A stretch of DNA of 32,500 nt from Chrysomallon squamiferum (Eukaryota > Mollusca > Gastropoda > Neomphalida > Peltospiridae). Positions 22,831-32,500 of this stretch are shown here, one piece after another. The stretch lies in the NCBI GenBank assembly GCA_012295275.1, contig CM022676.1, forward strand, positions 8,576,086 through 8,608,585. The letters are read 5' to 3'. The notes beneath the pieces were generated by a model. The model was not told the origin of the DNA and searched no databases. It worked only from the letters and a program-made list of their open reading frames with translations. Position 1 is the first letter of the stretch. Every line of letters begins with the position of its first letter. The translations under genes and the position numbers were made by a program.

Positions 22831-23548
22831 ATATTACATTTTATGTTGGTAGAAAAACAGAAAGAAAAATGCCCCCACTGATTTATGACTTTAAAAAAAA
22901 AAAAAAAAGATAAAAAACAAAAATTAGAAAAGAAAAAAAAAATGTTTGCATGTTAAGAGTATTCTAGAGAGTGTACATAAGCTTAAATGTATTTCTCTTA
23001 AATGTGTGTGTTTGTGATTTTTGTGTGTGTGTGTGTGTGTTTGTTTAAATTTATTTCACTGTTCATAAATGTGTATTTTGAGTGTGAATATATATGAATT
23101 TATATATATTTTTATACATACATGTGTTTGTGTGTTTATAAATACTTAGATTTGAGTATACATTAGAATTTATTGTTTGGAAAGTAACAAATGTGTGTGC
23201 GTGTAAATTTATATCTATTAAAAAACATTGTTTGAAGGTATTTGTGTGTGTGTGTATGTGTGTGTGTATGTTTGTCTGGCTGTACACTGTTCTGTATGCA
23301 CCACAATACACAGATACTAATGACAGGCAGATCCTGCTGTGAGCATATCACTGATGGTCAGTTTAATTCAGATAACTGCTTTGATCTCATGTTTAATTCA
23401 GAGTCATAAAAACACTGTTTTCAACATGATACACACTGACTGGACTTTATTACATGCATGTCATTGACACCACATTAATATTGTATAAAGTAAAGTATTA
23501 TTTCACGTGAATGTGGAACAATAGTTTAAAACAGTGTTTGATCAATAG

Positions 23549-23550
23549 TG

Positions 23551-23581
<31 letters not shown>

Positions 23582-23612
23582 TGCACGCACACATACACAC
23601 ACGCACACACAT
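23549..23612. repeat. (GT)n-(CA)n alternating dyad
   Basis: A GT run switches through GCATGCACGC into a CA run, giving an imperfect palindrome of alternating purine-pyrimidine over about 60 bases. It is prone to Z-DNA or cruciform formation. Confidence 0.92.
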
Positions 23613-23814
23613 CAATAAATCCAACATCTCTTTTACCAGTCTGCCGCCATTGAATATTTTATACTTTGTTATTTTTCACAGTTTGCTCAGTGTAGAGTAA
23701 TTCGCTTGTAGTGATCGTTCAGTAATTATTCGTGGCTGCAACTCCGTAGAAGCTTACTAAATCAATATATTGGATTGTGGAGAATGTTCAGACTGGCAAC
23801 ATGTATTGACAGTT

Positions 23815-24625
23815 TTGGTTTCGTCTTCTTTACAATCCAGCAAGTACACTAGTAAGATGAATAGCTGTTTGATATCTTCGTTTTTAGCACACACAAAAAT
23901 GTTAGGTAAATTTTTCTTTGCTAGATTGATTCTTCAAACATTTTTTTTGTTAAAACATATTAATAGATTGGTGGTTTTCTTTAAAATAACTCAATCCAGT
24001 TGATACTCTTGTAAGATGAATAGCTGTTTGATATTAACGTATATAAAAACGTTAGGTAAATTTATCTTTACAAGATTTATTCTTAAAAAAAAGTAAAGGT
24101 TCTATTAAAACATTTTGATAGTTAGGTAATCTTTATAATGAAAGATCCAATCTATTGAATTCATTCTAAGATGAACCGTCATTTGATGTCTTTGTTTTAA
24201 CATTAAAATGTTATGTAAATTTATCTTCACTGATTAAGAGATTAATTATTTGAAACATTATTTTTGTTAAAACATATTGATAGTTTAGTGGATGTTTTTT
24301 TTACAAATAACTCAATCTACTGGATTCACTTCTTTGTCATAAATAACAAAAATGTCACGTAAATTTGTCTTCCCTGGTAAATGGTTTTATTCTTCCAAAA
24401 ATTATTTCTGTTAAAATATACTGACAGTTTGGTGGTCCTTTTGACAACAGCCTAATTCAGTAGATTCACTTCCAGGATGAACTGATGTTTGAACATAAAA
24501 ATGTTACATAAATTTTTGTTCCATGTTTAATAGATTTATTTTTCTTCAAAATGTTGTATCTTTTATTACATAATGGCAATTCAGTAGTCATTGTTTTATC
24601 ATTAAAACACACAAATTATTCTTTA
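23815..24625. repeat. Diverged tandem array, unit about 155 bp, about five copies
   Basis: Each unit runs TAAGATGAATAGCTGTTTGAT, then AAAATGTTAGGTAAATTTATCTT, then TTGTTAAAACATATTGATAG, then ACTCAATCTACTGGATTCACT (approximate consensus words). The TAAGATGA anchor is at 23853, 24012 and 24167, and a form AGGATGA at 24474. The copy near 24320 has lost the anchor but keeps the other words, and a partial sixth copy ends near 24625. Confidence 0.85.
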
Positions 24626-25971
24626 AAAAAAAAAGAAAAATTTTCTCTTTAATACGTTTGTGTTTATTGATTTTTGCTTTGCTGTGACAAGATGAGTAAC
24701 TGGTCAAGGGATGTGTTTTGAAACATAAGAAAACTGTGGATATTGATTCTGTTTGCAGCAGAGATAAGAGTTATTAATAGCATTGATAAGAAATACACTA
24801 AAAATGATTGAAATCGAGATGAAAACAGACAAAATCGATCGAGATTGATGTGTTCTACTTAGAAAATAAAAAGATACTTACAGTGAATAAACAGATAAAA
24901 TTAGATGTAAAAATTTGTATTTGTCTTCTTGGTTTTTGAAATTAATAGCTTGTAAGATAAATACACAAAATGCATCACATGAGCTGTCTTTTAACAAAAT
25001 TTCTCCATCCATCTTCCTATAGCAAAGTAACTTTAACAAGCCCCCCCCCACAAAAGAAATGTACTTTTCTAATAATAAGCAGAAAGAAATTGAATATCTC
25101 CTTAAGCTTTTGTCTTTTAATAAACTCGTTTGTGTGCACTATGAGATTCAAAACACCTGGATTTTTGTTCAAACAAAACTCGGATCTAGTAAATTCAGAT
25201 AAATATAATTTTGCTCTCCTGACTGTTAAACATAACAGCTCTAGCTGGATCTTCCATGCCTCTGTATTTGTATAAAGCTGTCATGGGTAGCTGATGGTGA
25301 AGTCTTAGATTTATTGATTTCAGCCTTTCAATGTAGATATCATTTTGAAAATTTAGGTTTGAACCTTTTAATAAAATTTTGTTTTCTGATAAAAGCACAT
25401 CTCTCTCAGTTTTTTAAAAATAGATTTTGGTTCATTAGTAACAAAGAGTAGTATAAATGTTATATTATTTATTTCAGCATGTTAATGAAATTGAGATTTA
25501 TCATATTTGTACCCTTTTCATCTTTTCTCAGTCAGTTGTTGTGATTTTTTCAAAACTGGTGAAATCAGTTGATAATATTGAGATTTATGGTACATAGTTT
25601 TTGCAATAAACAGTTAATAATTTATGGTACTTATCATAAGAGCTGTAACAGTTATTACTGTTTTTAATGATGTATTTCCTGAGTATAAAATTTCCGTTTA
25701 ATAAATGTTTAAAAATAAATATGAGAATATAAAATAACATTCAAAACATTTTTCTAATACAGTTATTATATACAGTGGCAGTTAAAAATTACACTCAAAA
25801 CACTGGATCATACAAGAATGTTATAAAACTTGACTGAATGACTGATTGATTCATGTGTTTTATAAATTTTTAAAAAACCTCTAATTATATTTTTGTTTAT
25901 TTGGTCCTCAATCATATCTCTATTGATAAAACTGAATTAATTAAATATTTTCATTTGTTTTTTTCTTCTAG

Positions 25972-26092
25972 TTGTATCCAAATCATGACATCACCAACAT
26001 TGTGGAAACCTCGTACTGGATAAACATTCCTGGCTGGCCATCAAGGAATGGTAGGAAGCATACCCATCGCAGCAGACCTTTCAGGTGTATAG
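25972..26092 (+). CDS. APP: APP-family precursor protein, third recognised exon: basic loop of E1 growth-factor-like domain
   Basis: A 121-base exon (phase 0 in, phase 1 out) between TTTTCTTCTAG and GTAAGT. It encodes LYPNHDITNIVETSYWINI, then PGWPSRNGRKHTHR and SSRPFRCI. YP..(D/E)ITNIVE is diagnostic of the APP family E1 domain (human VYPELQITNVVE). The RPFRCI end matches human IPYRCL, with the last Cys equal to C117. The Arg/Lys/His-rich stretch equals the heparin-binding loop of human APP. Both cysteines that close this loop in human (C98, C105) are absent: Trp is followed by Pro, not Cys, and the second position is His/Thr. The next exon should start with the rest of a Gly codon; I did not find it before the window ends. 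Confidence 0.9.
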
Positions 26093-26559
26093 GTAAGTCA
26101 AATTACAGGTAGAATTAACTTTCATAATGTCTTTATTAAGAAAAGGAAGAAGAAGAGCAACAAATAATAATAATAAGCCTTAAATTAGGTTTTATATATT
26201 CTTAAAAAATAACAATAGCAGCAACAAGAACATTAATTATACATATTTATATATATATATATATATATAATTAAAATAAAGTAAAATAACATTAATTGTA
26301 AAATTTATTAATTGTAAAATTAACACACACACACACACACACACATGCACATTTAAATGATCTAACTGCAGTATTTTTATGCCTGATTATTACTGAATTA
26401 ATCATGGGATTTTTAGCTGGTCACATTTTAGAGTTAATTGGTAATTATATCTTTCGCTCTCACCTGATAAGATACTTAATGAAATATATCCATGGCTTGA
26501 ACTCTCCATTAATTACAGCTGTTATTTTTATCTTAATCTACAGTTGATAAAATATTTAA

Positions 26560-26560
<1 letters not shown>

Positions 26561-26597
<37 letters not shown>
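26561..26597. repeat. (GT)n microsatellite
   Basis: About 18 uninterrupted GT units. Confidence 0.96.
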
Positions 26598-26600
<3 letters not shown>

Positions 26601-27161
26601 ATTACTTATGTGCTCAGATAGAATTAATGTTCTGAAAAGGTCTTTCATGAAACAGTTGTTCTTCTAACCCCAGAGAACTGAGAAAGAAGTTGTGATTAAA
26701 TAGTGATGGATGTGTTGATACTGCTGGTGTCAATACAGTTTAAATATATACATAAACAACTGTTTACTTTTAGAAGTGCTTTTTAAAACATTTAAATGAC
26801 TCCAGAATTGAGTACAACAAAAACAATGTTCTTAGTCTTTCCAAGCTAAGATTAACATTCAGTGTGTAATGCAGTGTTACAGAAACTATTGAGATACTGT
26901 TCTCATTCGACCATACACTGTATCAGTATTTCCTATCTACACTGATACATAATGTATATATATATATCTCTCTTATTTGTTTGATCAGGTGACAGTCTGT
27001 ACTCAGTGGCTTGATTAACAGAGGCCATTTTTGTTTTAAGCTGATTGTTATTTCTAGATGTGTTATTTTTGTTTGTTAATCTACCATGAATCAAACTCTC
27101 TTAGCTAAACCACTGGGCTGCTAAAACACCCCTAAATCTAAATCCAGTTCTAACCATTACC

Positions 27162-27197
<36 letters not shown>

Positions 27198-27404
27198 TTA
27201 TTATTTACAGATTTGCAAAGTAAGCAATAATATATTTTATAACATTCAATTTAGCTTTATCAGAATTATTGTTCTTTTTTTCTTTCTTATTTCATTAAAA
27301 TTAAAAAGAGTTATTTTGGACTTATGATAATGACAGTAATAATAATAATAATAATAACAATTATAACAGTAACAACAACAACAATAATAATAATAATAAT
27401 AATA

Positions 27405-28085
27405 AAGTATTGTTAAAAATAAAATATGAATAATGAGTTACGATTATGATTTCTATAGCAAAATATTTATCAGTCTGGGTTAAACAAAGTGATATATTTA
27501 CAATACACTTCATGAGTGGTGAGTAAACCAGCAGTTGGTACATAGGACATACTTGGTTAACATAAAATCCATAGCTGTTAGGAAAAAAAGGCTGTAAAAC
27601 AAAACAAAGCAACAAATGAATGTTAGACATGACTTCTGAAGCAAAATATTTATCTGTGTGGATTTTTTTAAGGTGACAGACTTGTTTACGTAACTTCAAA
27701 ATGAAAGCAGACATCAGTTTGTATGTAGTGACTTTATTTATTTAACATCTGTAGCTGTACACGAAAAAAAGGCTTTTAAAAGTAAAAAAAAAACAATAAC
27801 AAATGAATGTTTGATCTCTGAGTATGACTATTACAGCAAAATATTTATTTGTGTTGGTTTTTTTTAAGCTGATTTATTTGCACTACGGTTTACGTGTAAG
27901 CAAAGCCGAGTTTGGTATGTAGGACATAATGTCTGCTTAGTTAATATAATATTCATAGCTATTAGGAAAAAGGCTATAAAAAATTAAATATAATAACAAA
28001 TAAATGTGCTGATTACGAGTATGACCTCTGCAGCAAAATATTTATCTTCTGTTTCAGTTTGTTTAAGCTGATATACTCGTTTGTG
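27405..28085. repeat. Diverged tandem array, unit about 190 bp, four copies
   Basis: The anchor AGCAAAATATTTAT occurs at 27457, 27640, 27835 and 28032 (spacings 183, 195, 197). Between anchors the same order of words recurs: TTTTTTAAGCTGATTTATTTG, GGTATGTAGGACATA, CATAGCTATTAGGAAAAAGGCT, AACAAATGAATGT. The 117-codon minus-strand frame at 27361-27714 lies inside this array and is not a gene. Confidence 0.88.
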
Positions 28086-31000
28086 TATTGTAATATTTAG
28101 ATGACGTTTTTAATAATTTATGAGTAACAGTTAACAATATGGAAATAACTCCAGTCTTCAATGAATATCACTGTGAATTCGTTATACAGAAATCCCATGT
28201 AGATAAATATTTAGCTAGAAGTCAAACTCACAATTAACATATTCAGTTGATATTTACATTTATTTCAGTAGAAGAATTTAAAAAAATACATATGTTGTAT
28301 AAAAATTCCCCAAGGCTATTGGTATTTATTTCTGGCAAGAAAAATGTAGCATTCAGTAGATTATCGGTAATGTGTGTGTTTGAGAGAGATAGGGTGGAGG
28401 TGGGTGTGTGTGTGTGTCTCTGTATGTCTGTTTGTGTGTGTGTAAGCAAGCATGTGAGCAAATACAGTGAGGATAACATAAACATAAAAAATAATTGAAA
28501 TGTATGCGTGTTAACTTAAACCATTCATGTCTAGTGACTGCTAGTGCATACATCAAACACATGATACTTATCTTGTCAGTCTTTGTGTGCTAGGCTAAAG
28601 AAAACCTGCAAACAAAGGACACTTGTGTATTCAGGTATTCAGAACTGTGAGGCAGTTCAGAAATCACAGTTCATGAACAACTGCCCATTTATCAGAAATA
28701 TGTTGTTGGAGACATTCCCATCAATGTCTCACGGATTTTTAAAAGCCTTGCAATTTTGGCTCATGTTTGTGAGAAGGTACATATGATAGGTCTTTTCCTG
28801 CTACTTTTAAGAAAAAAGCCCAAAGAGTAGCATATATATTTGTAAATGAAAAGCATGACTGACATCAGTTAATTTAAAAAAAAAAGTAAAATGGGTTATG
28901 GTCATGTTATATGCTGATTCAGTTACTTGGTTAGTGATGCAAACTGAAGGTCAAAAGCATATTTTTTCTGTGTAATTTAATGCATATATATAAACAATTA
29001 TGAGTTCATGTAACAACATCTAATGATACTACAACTTCTACTACTACTATTACAGTTTTAAAAAGAACATTCAGGTAAATAATTAAAATATTACTTCACT
29101 GAATCAAAGAAAACTTAAAGTATTTTTTTCAAATTTCAAATAGATAGAAACAGTTAAAACACTACGTATGTATTGTCATTTATATTGATTTAATTCCACG
29201 TGAAGCTATATTTATTTTTATATACTTGAACAGTGGTAACCACAGAATGTAATTTGAAGTGTTTTTCAATATTTTTTATATTGATATTATAATTAAGCCA
29301 CAAAAATCAATATCTAGGCTTTCCCAGAAGTGTTGATTCATATGGAAACTGAATCAGTTTTTTTTGTTTGTTGTGGGTGGGGGGATATTTTACATCTCAT
29401 GTTATTCAGATTGTTTGCATGTTGGGATGTTTCTTTTGAATAGGAACATCATCAGCACTGGTAGAAACAAACAAGTGATTTAAGGATACAGTAACTTTTG
29501 TGTTAGTGTTTTTAATCTGTGTGTTAGTGTGTCTCATTGTCTTTCTTGTATGTTAGTTAATACAGGTACATGCATGCATACATGTACACACACACACACC
29601 CATGCACATACAGACACATAATCCACATCTATAATTCATATGTGCATAGTATTTTGGCAGACCTGTACTAAATATTATTTTTTTTAACAGAAAGAAATGT
29701 TAATAATCTAATGACGTCTAGGAACAATATTTTAAGAAACAACAACAACAACAACAACAACAATATGTTTTAAAAGAATATTAAAAAGAAAAGAAACAAA
29801 TTGTAAAATACACTCCATAAATTAAAATTAAAACTGGATTATAGGGTGTAATACAAATTTAAATAATCATTTTAATATACATTAAATGAACTTGAAAAGT
29901 TAGCAAATAAAGAAAAAGAAAAAACAAACAAAAAAAACCCTTTGCAGTTAGTTTGTAGATACTGAAATTAAATTCTTTGAAATGAGAAAAGAAATTTAAT
30001 TTAAAAAAAATACAATTAAATTTTATCTGACTTCAGAGGGGCAAAACAAAAAAACAAAGAAAGCAATGTTTAAAAAAAAGAGGCAACATTCACAAAAGAA
30101 AAGGTCATAAACCTAACATAAAATAAAAAGATTAAAACACTGTGCAGATTTTCTCTGTGGTGGTATCCATGGATCATTACCATAAGCAAATTTTGCTGAC
30201 TTGTCAAATATTTCTTTCCTTATATAAAACACATTTCAGTCTCTTTAATTTTTTTTTATTTATTCTTCTTAACAATTAGTTGTATATCTTTTTCTGAAAT
30301 TCTGAACCCATCTAGATATGTACCAGACACATACATGTGAAAGACCAATACAAAGGCACTGTACACACACACAGTGAGTGACACATACAAATTCTCTCTG
30401 TCATGCACTCAACCAGACATATACACACTTTCATATAAGTAGACACACACACAATTTACCAGTTGTGTGAAATAAAATGAGAACATAACTTTTATTACCT
30501 CAGCACAATGTTAGTTTAGGCAAATAGCCAAGAATATGTTCACCTCTGCATAATGGGGTCCGTTGTTTTGTATTTTTTGTCTTCTTCCCTTTGGGTTACA
30601 TGATAAGTATCTCTATGCATTTTTAAGAAGACTGTTTCTCTGTTTTTTAAATAACAAAAACTTTACTGAAGGCCATAAGAAAAACCATTTGTTTTAAAAT
30701 AAAATGAAAATATATATATTTTTTTTATAAACACTGTAAACACACACACACATGCATGCACACACATGCACAGAAACACACAAAGAATGTCAATAATTCA
30801 TAAAACAAGTCTTTCCAAACAAAGAACATCCATGTCAGTAACCATCTTGTAGAAATGACAGTACATTCCACAGCTGTTGTTAGCCCCGAGTACTAACTGG
30901 AATGGGAATAAGCTCAGAGAATCCACCAAGAGGGATTGATCCGAAAATTCACCACAGCTTGAGTAAAATTCTCTGCCATAAAGCTCTCATTCTGCTCTGA

Positions 31001-32500
31001 TACAAAACGTCCAATGCACAGATTTTTGTTTTTAATTTGCACTGAACAAGTAAATGTCAAATTTGAAAAAGAGAGGGAAAAAAAAAGAGTATGGTCAAAC
31101 ATCAGACTGTTATTTGTCTAGTGACACATTGATTAATGGAAAGAAAACTAACTCCCAGTTGGAATGACATTTTCAAAAGATCAAATTGTTTTAGTGCAAT
31201 TACTCTGTGTGTTAGTGAATATTTATACTTTAACTAGAACCTAATTTAAAAAAAAAAAAAAAAAAAAAAGAAAGATTCATTGTTGTGAGTCATGTTGATA
31301 GCAAAGGATTTTCATTTCTGGGTATACTGGTTTAGATTTTAATTGTATTTCTGAAATAACATAACAAATATTACACAACCTTAAAACAAACAAAAGAGTA
31401 CCCTTTCCCCAAACAATGGTAATTATTTTACATAAAACTCCTTTTATATAATGCAGACTAAATTACAGACTTCGTGTTTGAAAGCTCGTGAGTACAGTCT
31501 TCCTCAGTGCCATTATTGATCTAGTTTTAGTTGCACAGCAGCCTATAACTGTTTTGTAAAGGCCAAGGAATATATTTTTTCTATGAATAAACACACTCAC
31601 AGACACAGAAGACTCACACAGAAGTATATACCCAAATTCACACAAATGGACACACACACACACCCAGCAACTCACAGACAAACACATACACAGATGTATT
31701 CACAAATGCACAACACACACACGCACATTCACCCGTACAGAAACAAAATATTGTGGCTGACAGTTGCTGTGATGTGCCTTGAAATAAACCAGCAGGTATT
31801 CATTGAACAGTGACCATATCCTTGATACTTAATAAAAAATATATTTAGATATCAAAAACATATTAATTATTTACTGTTGTCTAAGCTCTGATATGTCAAA
31901 GGGTTAATTTAATTACCTTTCTTTAAAATCTTCAGTGATATCTTTTTTTTTTTTTTCTCCGTTGCTTATAACCAATCTTTGATAATACACTCTTGCATTG
32001 CACTTCATGTTATCTGTAATTTCCTTAGTAGTTTGCCTTTTCTTTTCTTTTCTGTTTGCTTAATGATAAATAGCACAGTAAATTTTCAAATTTTGATACT
32101 AAAGGTGTAATTACGTTGTTATTTTCACTTGAATTGAGGTTAGAAATGATAGTATTGTTTGCTTTCATGGGATATTGTCAATTATGATTATATATTTTAT
32201 CTTGAAATGTGCATATTTTGGCAGTGTTACAGTTTGTAGCAGATGTATAATTAATGTGTGTGTGGGAAGGTAGTTAATTTTTGATATATATGGAAATTAA
32301 GAGATTATATTGAATTCAGATATGCTTGCTTGTTATTCAGAATGTATACCAAGTAACCTTTTTTTCATAATCAGACCATTAAAATTTATACTTTTCAAAA
32401 TAAAAATATTGTCAACTATGAAATCAAATTTAGAATTCAGAATTAAAATACTATTTTCTTGGTTCAAGTAGGTAAAATCCAGTGTTAAACAAGGAAAATA

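Larger units (their letters stand above)
17229..25971 (+). other. APP-like gene intron 2 (8.7 kb as seen; probably split by an unseen exon)
   Basis: GT-AG bounded and phase 0 at both ends. Comparison with other APP proteins predicts an exon of about 75-90 bases inside it, phase 0-0, encoding the GKW...C...YC part. By-eye scanning for a Tyr-Cys codon pair near a donor gave no candidate without a stop or with the right phase. The rest is made of microsatellites, diverged long-period tandem arrays (listed separately) and a less AT-rich island at about 19860-20420. The open frames at 18720-18944, 23770-24003 and 24970-25275 have no recognised similarity. Confidence 0.55.
26093..32500 (+). other. 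APP-like gene intron following the 25972 exon (partial, more than 6.4 kb)
   Basis: Starts with GTAAGT in phase 1 and runs off the window. No exon with the expected APP continuation (copper-binding subdomain with several cysteines) was recognised. It holds (AT)n at about 26245-26270, (CA)n at 26322-26345, (GT)n at 26561-26597, (ATT)n at 27160-27204, (AAT)n at 27337-27357 and 27378-27405, a GT-rich stretch at 28405-28443, (AAC)n at 29737-29762, poly(A) at 31243-31269, and CA-rich DNA at 31590-31725. Open frames at 28583-28786, 30914-31102 and 31463-31687 have no family resemblance. Confidence 0.65.

Noticed and set aside
27361-27714. 117-codon minus-strand open frame
   Set aside because: It lies inside the 190-bp tandem array and ends in a poly-Leu run from an AAT microsatellite.
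28583-28786. 67-codon plus-strand open frame with several cysteines, checked as the next APP exon
   Set aside because: There is no resemblance to the APP copper-binding subdomain, and a matching acceptor in the needed phase was not seen.

Overview
This is a eukaryotic window: about three-quarters A+T by eye, full of microsatellites, with small coding exons separated by kilobase-scale introns that obey the GT-AG rule. Two conserved protein families can be recognised, and both are only partly contained in the window. The residues seen, the microsatellite load (GA, ATT, AAAT, CA) and the intron sizes fit an invertebrate, most likely a mollusc and possibly a cephalopod. That placement is inference, not something the sequence proves.

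Left part, minus strand (about 614-5400): the 5' end of an SLC17 family transporter, closest to sialin. Three coding exons join in correct phase: 3382-3184, 1552-1461 and 707-614. They encode a basic cytosolic N-terminal tail, transmembrane segment 1, a luminal loop with two N-glycosylation sequons, and the start of transmembrane segment 2 with the family motif ending TQLPGG. The gene continues off the left edge. A splice acceptor at 3472 and a donor after 5384 suggest a spliced 5' UTR whose first exon lies in a CpG-richer island near 5384-5560.

Middle (about 5560-9700): intergenic DNA between the two divergently transcribed genes. It is mostly microsatellite, with an inverted pair of CRE-like sites at 8808-8836.

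Right part, plus strand (about 9700 to the right edge): the 5' end of an amyloid precursor protein (APP/APPL/APL-1) family gene. The promoter region has a CCAAT box, an inverted CCAAT box and a perfect CRE (TGACGTCA). Exon 1 (9901-9954) encodes the signal peptide. Exon 2 (17142-17228) and a further exon (25972-26092) encode parts of the growth-factor-like E1 subdomain. Intron 1 is 7.2 kb, intron 2 is 8.7 kb, and the next intron runs past the right edge (more than 6.4 kb). The piece of E1 expected between the last two exons, with two cysteines, was not found. The 25972 exon lacks both cysteines of the disulfide that closes the basic heparin-binding loop in human APP.

Between exons there are no further convincing genes. 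The introns hold several diverged long-period tandem arrays (about 30, 48, 70, 155 and 190 bp) and a few less AT-rich islands with dyad symmetry that could be enhancers. No tRNA, rRNA, CRISPR array or intact transposon was recognised.
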